Assembly: GCF_011766325.1 (NCBI RefSeq)
Contig: NZ_BLLG01000001.1
Location: 620,001-684,000 of the forward strand
Length of the DNA: 64,000 nucleotides
Origin: Streptomyces pacificus
GTDB taxonomy: Bacteria > Actinomycetota > Actinomycetes > Streptomycetales > Streptomycetaceae
Direction: 5' to 3'
The notes under the pieces are model-generated. The model saw only the letters and a program-made list of their open reading frames with translations, did no database searches and was not told where the DNA came from. This document shows positions 37,657-47,018 of the stretch, piece after piece; positions within the stretch are counted from its first letter, which is position 1; every line of letters begins with the position of its first letter. Made by a program: the position numbers and the translations under genes.

Positions 37657-37722
37657 TCAGCGGTTCAGGGGGCTGACGGCGTGACCGAAAGCCCCCACCC
37701 TGTCCGACTCGGGACTCTGCAT
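37657..37722 (-). CDS. Candidate leader peptide of the efflux gene
   Basis: 21 codons (MQSPESDRVGAFGHAVSPLN plus R) ending 114 bases before the efflux start. Inside it, GGGGGCT and AGCCCCC arms (37668-37674 and 37690-37696) form a hairpin that a translating ribosome would open. Drug-stalled leader peptides are known to control chloramphenicol resistance genes; a ribosome site for this leader is not obvious. Confidence 0.3.
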   Translation of the reverse strand: MQSPESDRVGAFGHAVSPLNR

Positions 37723-38141
37723 GGCCCGCACCGTACCCGAGCGACGCCCGGGCGGGCACGCCGGTTTCCGCCGGTACCGGCCTGCGCAGCCAGGCCCTCG
37801 AGCCGCCGATCCGGGGCATACCCGCCATGTGTTCCCGCCGCGGACCCCGCTGGCGCCGACCGGCCCCGGCCCGGTGGTCCTCGCTCGGGCACCAGGGAAC
37901 AAGTAACCCGCCGGAAGGTTCCGGAGGCTGTTTCCCGGGGCCCGGCATGGGCGAAGAGGCACGACGATGAGGACCGGCGCGGACTCACCGCGCTGTTCCG
38001 GTCGCACACCAACTCTGTACGGCACCTTCCGGCTCGACCTGGACAAGCGGCTCGACCTCGGACCGCCGGTCAGCGTGCCGCGTCCACGCTCCGCCGAAGC
38101 CACCGCCGCCCGCGCGCTTCCCCCGGGGCACCGCGCGACGC
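37723..38141. other. Spacer between two minus-strand transcription units
   Basis: About 420 bases with no supported gene. It should contain the promoter of the efflux gene and the end of the two-component operon. Open frames on both strands lack recognisable domains. Confidence 0.35.
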
Positions 38142-38867
38142 TCAATCGCGCCCGAACGGCTTGGCGGTGTCAGCGCTCTCGCCCGGTGAGACGAGTCCTG
38201 TCTCGTAGGCGACGACGACGGCCTGGGCCCGGTCGCGCAGGGTCAGCTTGGCGAAAATCCGGGCCACGTGGGTCTTCACTGTCGCCTCACTGAGCGTCAG
38301 TCCCCGTGCCAGTTCGGAATTGGAAAGACCCCGCCCCATGAGCGTCAACACCTCGCGTTCGCGTGGCGTCAGCGCGGCCAGGTCCCGGTGGACGGCCGGC
38401 GTTGCGAGACGCGAACCGGTTCTTGGGGCGCCGGGGGCGAAGCGCTCCACCAGGCGGCGGGTGATCGAGGGTGCGAGCAGGGCGTCACCGGTGCCGACCA
38501 GGCGTACGGCGGCGGCCAGATGCGCGGGGGTGACGTCCTTGAGCAGGAATCCGCTGGCTCCGGCGGCGAGGGCGGCGTAGACGTAGTGGTCGAGGTCGAA
38601 GGTGGTCAGCATGATCACCCGGCAGCCCGGGGTCTGCGCGAGGATGCGGCGGGCGGCTTCCAGGCCGTCCATGGCGGGCATCCGGATGTCCATCAGGACG
38701 ACGTCGGGCCGCAGCCTCCGCACGGCGGCCACGGCCTCGGCTCCGTCGCCGGCCTCGCCCACCACGTCGATGCCGCGGGCGGTCAGGATCAGGCGGAAGC
38801 CGGTGCGGACCAGCTCCTGGTCGTCGGCGATCACGACGCGAGGGGCGGATCCGGTGTGCGTCGTCAT
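38142..38867 (-). CDS. NarL/LuxR-family response regulator
   Basis: 241 residues. The receiver domain (1-125) has the acidic pocket DD in VVIADDQELV, phospho-acceptor Asp in VVLMDIRMP (about residue 59), Thr in LTTFD and Lys in LLKDVTP. The C-terminal LuxR HTH (about 168-225) reads LTPREREVLTLMGRGLSNSE, LARGLTLSEATVKTHVARIF. ATG 38867 overlaps the stop of the kinase gene (ATGA), so the pair is coupled. The divergent ABC exporter is the probable target. Confidence 0.93.
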   Translation of the reverse strand: MTTHTGSAPRVVIADDQELVRTGFRLILTARGIDVVGEAGDGAEAVAAVRRLRPDVVLMDIRMPAMDGLEAARRILAQTPGCRVIMLTTFDLDHYVYAALAAGASGFLLKDVTPAHLAAAVRLVGTGDALLAPSITRRLVERFAPGAPRTGSRLATPAVHRDLAALTPREREVLTLMGRGLSNSELARGLTLSEATVKTHVARIFAKLTLRDRAQAVVVAYETGLVSPGESADTAKPFGRD

Positions 38868-39703
38868 GGCCGGTCCAGCGGGATCCGGGCGCGCACGCGA
38901 TAGCCGCCGCCGAGGCGGCGGCGGGTGTCCAGGTCGCCGCCGTAGACGGCGACCCGCTCCCGCAGGCCGAGCAGCCCGCGTCCCGTTCCCTCCGCCTGGC
39001 CGTGGACCGGCTCTCTCCGCGCGGGACGGCTGCCCGACAGGACGCTCGGTCCGCTGTTCAGCACCTCGACTCGCAGGTAGTGGTCCGCGTATCGCACCGT
39101 CACCTCGGCTTTCGCCCCGTCCCCGTGCTTGAGGGCATTGGTCAGGGCCTCCTGGATGATCCGGTAGGCGGTGACATCGATCCCGGTCGGCAGCGGACGC
39201 GGCTCACCCGAGATGCGCATCTCCACGGGCAGGCCGGCAAAGGCGAACCGGTCGATCAGCGGGCTGAGCCGGCCCAAGCCCGGTTGCGGTGACAGATCCA
39301 CACCGTAGGACCGGTCGTCGCCGTCCTGCGCGGGCGCGAGCAGGCCGAGCAGGTGCCGCAGCTCGGTCATCGTGTTCCGCCCGGCGGTCTCGACGGCGCT
39401 CATCGCCGCCGCGGCCTCCTCGGGCATGGTGGCAAGCACCTCGCGGGCGGCCCCGGCCTGAACCACCATGAGGCTCACGTTGTGGCTCACGATGTCGTGG
39501 AGCTCGGTGGCGATCCTGGCCCGCTCGGCGCCGACCGCGGTCCGCGCCGCGCTCTCGCGCTCCCGCTCCAGCAGCCAGCCACGCTCCTCGATGGCTGCCT
39601 GATACGACCTCCGCGCCCGGACCACCGCCACGCACAGACACCCGGCGGTGCCAACTGCCGCCGCCAGGGCGATGACCAGCCACAATGTCCCAGATCCCCG
39701 CAC
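38864..39703 (-). CDS. Sensor histidine kinase (HisKA_3 type) with a single membrane helix
   Basis: 279 residues, shorter than usual. Only one N-terminal helix (TLWLVIALAAAVGTAGCLCV), then a coiled segment, the phospho-acceptor block RIATELHDIVSHNVSLMVVQ, and the HATPase part with AYRIIQEALTNALKHGDG (N box) and GRGLLGLRERVAVYGG (G boxes). Nearly no extracellular loop, so it probably senses the membrane or partner exporter, as in BceS-like systems. GTG 39703 is chosen for position and a GAAGA site; an upstream frame would add a hydrophilic leader with several Cys. Confidence 0.85.
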   Translation of the reverse strand: MRGSGTLWLVIALAAAVGTAGCLCVAVVRARRSYQAAIEERGWLLERERESAARTAVGAERARIATELHDIVSHNVSLMVVQAGAAREVLATMPEEAAAAMSAVETAGRNTMTELRHLLGLLAPAQDGDDRSYGVDLSPQPGLGRLSPLIDRFAFAGLPVEMRISGEPRPLPTGIDVTAYRIIQEALTNALKHGDGAKAEVTVRYADHYLRVEVLNSGPSVLSGSRPARREPVHGQAEGTGRGLLGLRERVAVYGGDLDTRRRLGGGYRVRARIPLDRP

Positions 39704-39761
39704 GGAATCATCTTCGCAGCTGCACGACGCGCCCACATCAGCCTCCGGACGCAGCTCCGTA

Positions 39762-39802
39762 CATCCCCGGGATGACCTGCCCGGACGGATACATCCGGGG
39801 TG
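39762..39802. promoter_or_regulatory. Twin palindromes between the kinase and the ABC exporter
   Basis: CATCCCCGGGATG (39762-39774) and CATCCGGGGTG (39792-39802), start-to-start spacing 30 bases, near three helical turns. Placed between divergent sensor-kinase and exporter genes, they are good candidates for response-regulator binding and autoregulation. Confidence 0.45.
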
Positions 39803-39840
39803 TGACGCCCTGTCCGTTCGCTCCGTCCTAGGTTCGAGCC

Positions 39841-40551
39841 ATGACAACTGATCACGGCAGTGCCCGGCACGTGGTGGTGCGGCTGGACGGCGTGCACAAG
39901 GAGTACGGCGACGCGAAGGCCTTGGACGGCCTGTCGCTGGAGATCAGGGCGGGGGACGCGGTCGCCGTGATGGGCCCCTCCGGCTGCGGCAAGTCCACCT
40001 TGCTCAACATGGTGGCCGGCCTGGACCGGCCGACCTCGGGCACCGTCGAGGTGCACGGCCATGACCTCGGGAAACTGAACGAGACCGGCTTGGCGCTGTT
40101 CCGGCGGCGGAACGTCGGCATGATCTTCCAGTTCTTCAACCTCATCGACGATCTGCCTGTCCTGGACAATGTGGCGCTGGCCGCGCAGCTGACCGGCACC
40201 CCGGCCCGGCAGGCACGCCGCCGTGCCCTGGAGATCCTGGACGAACTCGGTGTCGCCGGGCGCCGGAACAACTATCCGGCGACGCTGAGCGGTGGCGAGC
40301 GCCAACGCGTCGCCGTCGCGCGGGCGTTGATGAACCGCCCGGCCCTGCTGCTTGCCGACGAGCCGACCGGCGCCCTCGACAGCCGGTCGGGCGAGCAGGT
40401 GATGGATCTGCTGATCGACCTCAACCAGATCGGCCAGACCCTGTTGATCGTCACCCACGACCCGCAGCTGGCCACCCGCTGCGCCAGTCGGCTGATCGAA
40501 GTCGCCGACGGCCGGATCGCCCGCGAGAGCACACTGGAGGCGACCGCGTGA
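39841..40551 (+). CDS. MacB/LolD-type ABC transporter ATPase
   Basis: 236 residues. Walker A GPSGCGKSTLL, Q loop FQFFNLI, signature LSGGERQRVAVARAL, Walker B LLLADEPTGALD and H loop THDPQ are all present and in order. The FQFFNL and DEPTGALD wording is typical of MacB/BceA/DevA exporters paired with FtsX-like permeases. Its stop overlaps the permease start (GTGA). Predicted role: energising efflux or extrusion of a peptide antibiotic or lipid. Confidence 0.93.
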   Translation: MTTDHGSARHVVVRLDGVHKEYGDAKALDGLSLEIRAGDAVAVMGPSGCGKSTLLNMVAGLDRPTSGTVEVHGHDLGKLNETGLALFRRRNVGMIFQFFNLIDDLPVLDNVALAAQLTGTPARQARRRALEILDELGVAGRRNNYPATLSGGERQRVAVARALMNRPALLLADEPTGALDSRSGEQVMDLLIDLNQIGQTLLIVTHDPQLATRCASRLIEVADGRIARESTLEATA

Positions 40552-42857
40552 GCGCCGTATGGAGAGCCTCGCGGGCGGCCGTGAAGCGCCGCCGGCTCCA
40601 GACCTTCGTCATCGGGCTCGTCGTGCTCTGCTCCACCACGACCGTTCTGCTCGCTCTGGCACTGCTGAGCGCCGCCTCGGGCCCCTTCGACAAGGCCTAC
40701 TCCGAACAGCGCGGTGCCCATACGGTGGCGACCTTCGACACCGCGAAGGTCTCGCAGGAGCAGTTGGCACGGACTGCCCGGCAGCCCGGGGTGGAGGCCG
40801 CGGCCGGACCGTTCGAGCAGACAGTCGTCGACATCCCCAAGGACTGGCTCTGGATGGCGGGCGGCACCCTCACCGTGGTGGGCCGCGCCGATCCGGCGGG
40901 CCCCGTGGACCGGATCGAACTCCTTGAGGGCCGCTGGGCCACCGCACCCGGCGAGATCGTCGTCAACTGGTCCGGTCGGGGCTCCCCCGGCACCGCACTC
41001 CTCAACACCCAGCTGGAGACCCCCGGCGGAGCGACGCTGACCGTCGTCGGATTCGCCGCCAGCATGAGCAAGTCGGCGAGCGCCTGGGTCTCGCCCGAGC
41101 AGATGGCCGCACTGCACCCGGCCTCCGCCCAGATGCTGTACCGCTTCACGGACTCCTCGACGGAGGCCCAGCTGAGCGCCTCGCTGGCACGGGCCACCAC
41201 GGGACTGCCCAAGGATTCGCTGACCGGCGCACAGACCTACCTCACCTCCAAGCAGGCCTTCTCCGCGCTGGCCGACTCCTACCTCCCGTTCATGACGCTC
41301 TTCGGCATCCTCGGCGTGCTCGTCTCCATCCTGATCGTCGGCAACGTGGTCAGCGGGGCGGTCGTCTCCGGGTACCGGCACATCGGGGTGCTCAAGGCCC
41401 TGGGCTTCACCCCCAACCAGGTCGTCGCCGTCTACCTGGCAATGCTTTCCGTGCCGGCGGTGGTGGGCAGCGTGCTGGGCACGCTGGCAGGCAACGCGCT
41501 GGCCGGGCCGATCCTGAAGGCCGCGTTCGCCGGCATCGACGTGGGCCGGGCCTCGGTCGGCGGCATCAGCCCGCGGGTGTCCGCGGCCTGCCTCTTGGGC
41601 ATGCCTGTCCTCGTCCTGCTGGCCGCGCTGGTCCCCGCCCTGCGCGCCCACCGGCTGCCCGCCGCACGGGCGATCAGCGCGGGCAGCGCGCCGCGAACCG
41701 GGCGCGGGCTGCGCGTCCAGCGGATGCTCGGTGCCACCCGGCTGCCGCGCCCGGTCAGTCTGGGCCTCGGCCAGCCGTTCGCCCGCCCCAGCCGCACCCT
41801 GCTGACCCTGGCGGCCATCGTCCTCGGGGTCACCACGGTGGCCCTGTCGACCGGACTGACCAGCACCATGGTGGCGTACGGCAGTGTCGGGCGGGAGGAC
41901 GGAGGCGCCAGGATCCACGTGACGACCGGGGGGTCGGGCAACGACCGGACCCCGCCCCGGCTCGAGGACCTGCAGATCGAGAAAGGGCTGCGGTCCCTGC
42001 CGGGTGCGGAGGGGGTACGGGCCCGCGCGCTGTCCCAGGTGAACATGACCGGGCAGACCCAGCCCGTCTTCGCCGACTTCTACCGCGGCGACGATTCCTT
42101 GTACGAGCACACCATCGTCAAGGGCCGGGCGCCGGCCGCGGCGGGCGAGATCGTGGCCGGTCCGGCGTTCCTGACCCAGCGTGGGCTGAAGCTCGGTGAC
42201 CGGGTCACGCTGGAGCTGAACGGCAGGAAAACCACCGCGACCGTCGTGGGCCAGCTCATCGAGGCCAACGCCCGGGCCCTGGAGGCCACCGGGGAGACCC
42301 TCGCCCAACTCGCACCGGACGCCCACGCCACCGAGTACACGGTGCGGCTCGCCCCAGGCGCCGACGCGCGCGCCTACGCCGAGGCGGTCACGGCGCTCGA
42401 CCCGGGCCTGCACGCATCGGTGCTGGACTCCGGCAACGCCGGCACCGCCATCGTCGTCACCTTCTCGACGGTGTTCACCGTGCTGCTGACGCTCGTCGCG
42501 TCGCTCGGTGTCTTCAACACCGTTCTGCTGAACACCCGTGAGCGGCGCCGGGACCTGGGCATGCTCAAGTCGATCGGGATGACCCCCCGGCAGGTGGTGG
42601 CGATGACGGTGACCTCGGTCGCCGGGCTGGGCGCGGTCGGCGGGCTGCTCGGCATCCCGCTCGGGATCGTGGCGCACCGCCTCGTCGTCAGCCATGTCGG
42701 TGTGGTCGACTTCCCCGAGTACATGAAGGACGTGTGGCACGCGCCGCAGCTGGCCGCGATGCTCCTGGCGGGTGTGGCGATCGCAGTGCTCGGCGCCCTG
42801 GTCCCGGCCCGGTCGGCGGCCCGGATGACCATCGCCTCGGTGCTGCACACCGAGTAG
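40548..42857 (+). CDS. FtsX-like ABC permease with duplicated FtsX domains
   Basis: 769 residues. An N-terminal helix (TFVIGLVVLCSTTTVLLALALL) is followed by an extracytoplasmic domain, an FtsX block of three helices (LFGILGVLVSILIVGNVVSG, then a second and third to about residue 370), a central helix, a second extracytoplasmic domain and a final FtsX block (VFTVLLTLVASLGVFNTVLL to the end). This 10-helix duplicated layout is the SalY/LolE-like permease type. GTG 40548 overlaps the ATPase stop. Together with the divergent two-component system it resembles an antimicrobial-sensing and resistance module. Confidence 0.9.
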   Translation: MSAVWRASRAAVKRRRLQTFVIGLVVLCSTTTVLLALALLSAASGPFDKAYSEQRGAHTVATFDTAKVSQEQLARTARQPGVEAAAGPFEQTVVDIPKDWLWMAGGTLTVVGRADPAGPVDRIELLEGRWATAPGEIVVNWSGRGSPGTALLNTQLETPGGATLTVVGFAASMSKSASAWVSPEQMAALHPASAQMLYRFTDSSTEAQLSASLARATTGLPKDSLTGAQTYLTSKQAFSALADSYLPFMTLFGILGVLVSILIVGNVVSGAVVSGYRHIGVLKALGFTPNQVVAVYLAMLSVPAVVGSVLGTLAGNALAGPILKAAFAGIDVGRASVGGISPRVSAACLLGMPVLVLLAALVPALRAHRLPAARAISAGSAPRTGRGLRVQRMLGATRLPRPVSLGLGQPFARPSRTLLTLAAIVLGVTTVALSTGLTSTMVAYGSVGREDGGARIHVTTGGSGNDRTPPRLEDLQIEKGLRSLPGAEGVRARALSQVNMTGQTQPVFADFYRGDDSLYEHTIVKGRAPAAAGEIVAGPAFLTQRGLKLGDRVTLELNGRKTTATVVGQLIEANARALEATGETLAQLAPDAHATEYTVRLAPGADARAYAEAVTALDPGLHASVLDSGNAGTAIVVTFSTVFTVLLTLVASLGVFNTVLLNTRERRRDLGMLKSIGMTPRQVVAMTVTSVAGLGAVGGLLGIPLGIVAHRLVVSHVGVVDFPEYMKDVWHAPQLAAMLLAGVAIAVLGALVPARSAARMTIASVLHTE

Positions 42858-43289
42858 ACCACCCGTCAGCACCGGCCTCTGGATCGCAGTCAGCGCAGAA
42901 AGCGCCCCGGTCGTGCGTGCGGTCTGCCAGTGACGAGTCGAGCCGCGCGGCCCGCTGCGCCCAGAACCGGGCGATCAGCGCGTTGCCTTCGATCCGACTG
43001 GCCGATCTCCGTGAGGTCTGTTGGTCGGACTTCCGGCGCCTGATGGAACGTCGGGGTGATGCCGCGGTGAGTACCGGATCCACTGCGGCGGAGTTCCTGC
43101 GGTGCCGCCGTCTATGTGATCAGCTTCCTGCTGACCCGGCTGCTGTCCCATCACCGCGACCTGCGGCGGACTCTCCGGCCACGGGCAGTCCGGCACCGCC
43201 CGGCTGCTGCCCGGGCTGATCGCCCGACGTACCCCGCGGCCCCTGTCCCCCACCGGCCGCAGGGCCCCGTCCGGCCGTAGGGTTCCTGC
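42858..43289. other. Gene-free stretch, possibly decayed coding sequence
   Basis: About 430 bases. Short pieces read like protein (on the plus strand SIRLADLREVCWSDFRRLME near 42990-43050, and AVYVISFLLTRLLSHHRDLR near 43105-43165), but they are in different frames, have no starts and match nothing I recognise. Possibly remnants of deleted genes. Confidence 0.35.
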
Positions 43290-43685
43290 ATGACGGATGA
43301 GGGTGAGCGGGCCGTGCAGGCGGCCATCGACGGGGAGTTGAGGCTTCTCGATCCCGAGGTGCGTGCCTGCCCGGCCGGTGTCCTGGAGCTTCTGGACCCG
43401 GAGTTCACCGAGATCGGGGCTTCCGGACAACGCTGGGACGCCGAGTCGATCCTCAAGGTGACGAGCGACGGCTCGGTGTCCCCGGAGTCTCCGGTCGAGG
43501 TCAGCGAAATGTCCGGCGTCGTACTCGCTCCGGGTATCGTGCACCTGACCTACTTCGCCGACAGCCAGGGCCGCCGGGCATGGCGGAGCTCCTTGTGGCG
43601 TCTGACGGACACGGGCTGGCGGATGTACTTCCACCAGGGCACGTTGACGGGTTCGCGAAGTGAGGCGGCGCGGCGTCGGCCGTGA
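43290..43685 (+). CDS. NTF2-like/DUF4440 family small protein
   Basis: 131 residues. The helical start AVQAAIDGELRLLDPEVRAC, then LELLDPEFTEIGASGQRWDA, ESILKVTSDG, the VVLAPGIVHLTYFADSQG strand and WRSSLWRLTDTGWRMYFHQG are the DUF4440 (SnoaL/NTF2-like cone) pattern. Such proteins range from isomerases to scaffolds; activity cannot be told. ATG 43290 has only a weak site (AGGG). Confidence 0.82.
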   Translation: MTDEGERAVQAAIDGELRLLDPEVRACPAGVLELLDPEFTEIGASGQRWDAESILKVTSDGSVSPESPVEVSEMSGVVLAPGIVHLTYFADSQGRRAWRSSLWRLTDTGWRMYFHQGTLTGSRSEAARRRP

Positions 43686-43893
43686 CGGCAGGCGGGTCGT
43701 AGGGAAGGTGCCGCTCAGACCGGGCGTTACGCGCTTGCGCACCCGCGCCGCCATCCCCTCCGCAATCCGTCGTGCGCGCATACCTTCCAGCCTTGCCGCC
43801 CTGGGCGGCCCAGGGAACCGCGTCCCCGTCCGACGCTCCGGCCGTCCCCGTGCTCCCGTGCTCCCGCGCGGCTGGGGAGATGGGACGGATTCT

Positions 43894-43924
43894 CTGACCT
43901 ATCGTCAGATTGGAACTGGTTCTA
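43894..43924. promoter_or_regulatory. Adjacent CTGA-N7-TCAG and KstR-type boxes at the SCP-x thiolase promoter
   Basis: CTGACCTATCGTCAG (43894-43908) is followed after two bases by TGGAACTGGTTCTA (43911-43924). A TATTAT -10-like hexamer overlaps the end of the second box (43923-43928), so binding should block the promoter. Start codon is 120 bases downstream. Confidence 0.72.
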
Positions 43925-44043
43925 TTATCTGGCTCCACTGGGTGCCACGGCGGCCCGCGGCCCTTCGGGGAGGGCCGCGGGCCGCCCGCTGTGCCACCGC
44001 CCGCTGTGCCACCGACCGTTCCGAGACCGAAGGAGTCCCTCCG

Positions 44044-45234
44044 GTGAAGAGCTACATCGTCGGCGTCGGGATGACGAAGTTCGAGAAGCCCGAGTCGAGG
44101 GACTGGCGCTACCCGGACATGGCGAAGGAGGCCGGCGCCGCGGCCCTCGCCGACGCCGGCATACCGTACGAACTCGTCCAGCAGGTCGCGGTCGGCTACT
44201 GCTTCCAGCCCTCGACGGCCGGCCAGCGCGCCGTGTACGAACTCGGCCTGACCGGAGTGCCCGTCTACAACGTCAGCAACAACTGTGCCACCGGCTCCAC
44301 TGCGCTGATGATGGCGCGGCAGTTCGTGGCGGGCGGGCTGAACGACTGCGTCCTGGCACTGGGCTTCGAGCAGATGAAGAAGGGAGCGCTCGGCGGGGGA
44401 GCGGACGGTGGGGACCTCGCCGCCTCCCCGGTGGCCCGGCACTACGGGATCATGGCCGCCGCCCACGGCTTCGAGCGGACCCCGCCCACCGCGCAGATCT
44501 TCGGCAACGCGGCCCGCGAGCACATGGAGCGCCACGGCACCACCGAGCGGCAGCTCGCCGCCGTGGCCGCCAAGAACCACCGGCACTCCGCCGCCAACCC
44601 GTACGCCCAGTTCCGCGACGTGTACGAGGTGGACGAGATCCTCGCCGACAGGACGGTCCACCGGCCGCTCACCCGCCTCCAGTGCTCGCCCACCTCCGAC
44701 GGGGCCGCCGCGGCCGTCGTCGTGTCCGAACGGTTCCTCGTCGCACACGGCCTCCAGGACCGGGCGGTCGAGATCGCCGGGCAGGCGATGGCCACCGACA
44801 CCGCCGAGTCCTTCGCCTCGGGCTCCTGCGTCGACGCCGTCGGCACGCCCATGTCCCGCTCCGCGGCCCGCCGGGCGTTCGGGGAGTCCGGCCTCGGTAT
44901 CGAGGACGTGGACGTCATCGAGTTGCACGACTGCTTCTCCATCAACGAGCTGCTGACGTACGAGGCGCTCGGCATGTGCCGGGACGGCGGGTCAGGAGAG
45001 CTCGCGGAGTCCGGGGCGACGACATACGGAGGCCGGTGGGTGGTCAACCCGTCGGGCGGGCTGATCTCCAAGGGCCATCCGCTGGGCGCGACGGGCCTCG
45101 CCCAGGCGGCGGAACTCAGCTGGCAGCTCCGCGGCGAGGCGGGACCGCGCCAGGTCCCCGGGGCGCGCACCGGGCTCGCGCACAACATCGGGCTCGGCGG
45201 CGCGGCGGTGGTCACCGTGCTGCGGAAGGGCTGA
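44044..45234 (+). CDS. SCP-x-type thiolase / lipid-transfer protein
   Basis: 396 residues. Thiolase fold with NNCATGSTALMMARQ (nucleophile-type Cys81), VIELHDCFSINELLTYEALG and SKGHPLGATGLAQAAEL, the wording of the SCP-2 thiolase (Ltp) family rather than classic FadA. In mycobacteria such proteins act late in steroid side-chain removal, some as retro-aldolase partners with DUF35 proteins; no DUF35 gene is adjacent. GTG 44044 follows AAGGAG. The promoter carries both palindrome types. General lipid-transfer or thiolase activity on other substrates is possible. Confidence 0.88.
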   Translation: MKSYIVGVGMTKFEKPESRDWRYPDMAKEAGAAALADAGIPYELVQQVAVGYCFQPSTAGQRAVYELGLTGVPVYNVSNNCATGSTALMMARQFVAGGLNDCVLALGFEQMKKGALGGGADGGDLAASPVARHYGIMAAAHGFERTPPTAQIFGNAAREHMERHGTTERQLAAVAAKNHRHSAANPYAQFRDVYEVDEILADRTVHRPLTRLQCSPTSDGAAAAVVVSERFLVAHGLQDRAVEIAGQAMATDTAESFASGSCVDAVGTPMSRSAARRAFGESGLGIEDVDVIELHDCFSINELLTYEALGMCRDGGSGELAESGATTYGGRWVVNPSGGLISKGHPLGATGLAQAAELSWQLRGEAGPRQVPGARTGLAHNIGLGGAAVVTVLRKG

Positions 45235-45548
45235 GGGGCCGCCCTGGACGCGGCGGGGGTGACGCCGGTGGTACCCGTCGGGTCTGCCGGGTCTGCCGGG
45301 TCTGCCGGGTCTGCCGGGTCCGTCGGGTCCGCCGGGCCGTCCGAGGGCAGTGGCTGCGGCGGTGAAGGGGAAGGCGAAGGGGAAGGGGAAGGTGAAGGGG
45401 AAGGGGACGGCGGCGGCGTCAGCTGCGACCGCCGCCCGGGCAGGTGCGGCGCGCACCGGTCGCGGTCGCGGTCCTACGACCAGCGGCCCGCAGCCCGTCC
45501 GCCGAAATCGGGATGTGCGAATCAGCAGGTGCCTGGGAGTATGCGCCC
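45235..45548. repeat. Nonamer and purine microsatellites
   Basis: GGGTCTGCC repeated about six times (45280-45338) followed by a GGGGAAGG-type purine run (45361-45408). No gene seen. It separates the thiolase from the efflux pump and probably holds the pump's promoter near 45440-45540. Confidence 0.55.
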
Positions 45549-47018
45549 ATGAGTCACGTCCAGCGCGCTTCCCCCGGCACCCCAGACCTCGGAACCCCGG
45601 ATCCCGTCCCTCCGGCCGAGGGGCGCGCCGACGGTCCCGGGCAGCGCATGTGGGCGGTGGTGCTGGCGGCCTGCGCCGGGCAGTTCCTTGTGGTGCTGGA
45701 CATCTCCGTCGTCAACACCGCGCTGCCGTCGATACGGGCCGACCTGGGGCTGAGCGCAGCCGAGCTGCAGTGGGTGGTCAACGCGTACTCGATCGTCCTC
45801 GCCGGGTTCATGCTCCTCGGCGGACGGGCGGGCGACCTCTACGGACGCAAGCGGATGTTCCTGCTGGGGCTCGGGGTGTTCACCGTCGCGTCGCTGGCCG
45901 GCGGACTCGCGCAGGAGGGCTGGCAGCTGCTCGCCGCACGCGCCTGCCAGGGCCTGGGTGCGGCCGTCCTCGCCCCGTCGACGCTGACACTGCTGACCTC
46001 CGCCGTGCCGGAGGGTCCCGCCCGGGCCCGGGCCATCGCCACCTGGACCGCCGTCGGCGCGGGCGGCGGCGCGGCGGGCGGACTCATCGGGGGTGTGCTC
46101 ACCGAGACCCTGTCCTGGCGCTGGACCCTGCTGGTCAACGTGCCCATCGGCGCCGCCGTCGTCGTCCTCGGCGCATGGTGGCTCGTGGAGAGCCGTGCGG
46201 AGGAGCGGCGCCGGCTGGACCTGCCGGGTGCGGTCCTCGTCACGGCGGGCCTCGCAACGCTCGCCTACGGCATCGTGCAGACCGAGCAGGACGGCTGGAC
46301 CGCTCCCTCGGCCCTGCTGCCGCTGAGCGCCGGGCTGGTACTGCTCGGGGCGTTCGTCCGGGCGGAGGCCCTTTCGAAGACGCCCCTCATGCCGCTGAAG
46401 CTGTTCCGGATTCGGTCGGTGGCAGCGGCGAACGCGGCGATGTTCACTTGTGGCGCGGCCATGTTCTGCATGTGGTACTTCATGACGCTCTACGCCCAGA
46501 ACGTCCTGCACTACAGCCCGATGGAGGCCGGGCTCGCCCTCATGCCCAGCTCCCTCGCGGTCGTCCTCGGCGCCAAGTTCGCCCCGCGGCTGATGCGCAC
46601 CTTCGGCGCGCGCCATGTCGCCGTGCTGGGAGTGCTGGTGTCCGCGGCCGGTTTCGGCTGGCAGTCCACGATGGACGCGCACGCCTCGTATATGACCGGG
46701 ATCATGCTCCCGGGCATCGTGATGATGGGCGGCGCGGGGCTGGCGGGGACACCGCTCGCCTCCCTCGCCACCTCGGGCGCCGCACCGGGCGACGCCGGCG
46801 TGGTCTCCGGTCTGATCAACACCTCGCGGGTGATGGGCGGGGCGCTCGGCCTCTCCGTCCTCGCGACGGTGGCCGCGGCCCGTACCGGCGGGTCGCTGTC
46901 CCCCGAGGCGCTGACGGCCGGGTACGCCCTCGCCTTCAGGACCGGTACGGCGATTCTGGTCGGCTGTGTGCTGATGATGCTGCTGTGGCTGCCGAAGGAC
47001 CGCGAGCACCAGGCCTGA
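45549..47018 (+). CDS. DHA2-type MFS efflux pump
   Basis: 489 residues, 14 helices. VVLDISVVNTALPSIRADLG (helix 1) and GGRAGDLYGRKRMFLLGLGVF (motif A), LGAAVLAPSTLTLLTSAVPE and the motif C region AVGAGGGAAGGLIGGVLTET identify the QacA/EmrB subgroup. ATG 45549 follows GGGAG. No C-terminal regulatory extension, unlike the pump at 1303. Substrate unknown; it separates two sterol-type units without an evident functional link. Confidence 0.9.
   Translation: MSHVQRASPGTPDLGTPDPVPPAEGRADGPGQRMWAVVLAACAGQFLVVLDISVVNTALPSIRADLGLSAAELQWVVNAYSIVLAGFMLLGGRAGDLYGRKRMFLLGLGVFTVASLAGGLAQEGWQLLAARACQGLGAAVLAPSTLTLLTSAVPEGPARARAIATWTAVGAGGGAAGGLIGGVLTETLSWRWTLLVNVPIGAAVVVLGAWWLVESRAEERRRLDLPGAVLVTAGLATLAYGIVQTEQDGWTAPSALLPLSAGLVLLGAFVRAEALSKTPLMPLKLFRIRSVAAANAAMFTCGAAMFCMWYFMTLYAQNVLHYSPMEAGLALMPSSLAVVLGAKFAPRLMRTFGARHVAVLGVLVSAAGFGWQSTMDAHASYMTGIMLPGIVMMGGAGLAGTPLASLATSGAAPGDAGVVSGLINTSRVMGGALGLSVLATVAAARTGGSLSPEALTAGYALAFRTGTAILVGCVLMMLLWLPKDREHQA

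Noticed and set aside
42858..43289. A small membrane protein gene (AVYVISFLLTRLLSH)
   Set aside because: No start codon, ribosome site or continuous reading frame supports it; kept only as possible decayed sequence.
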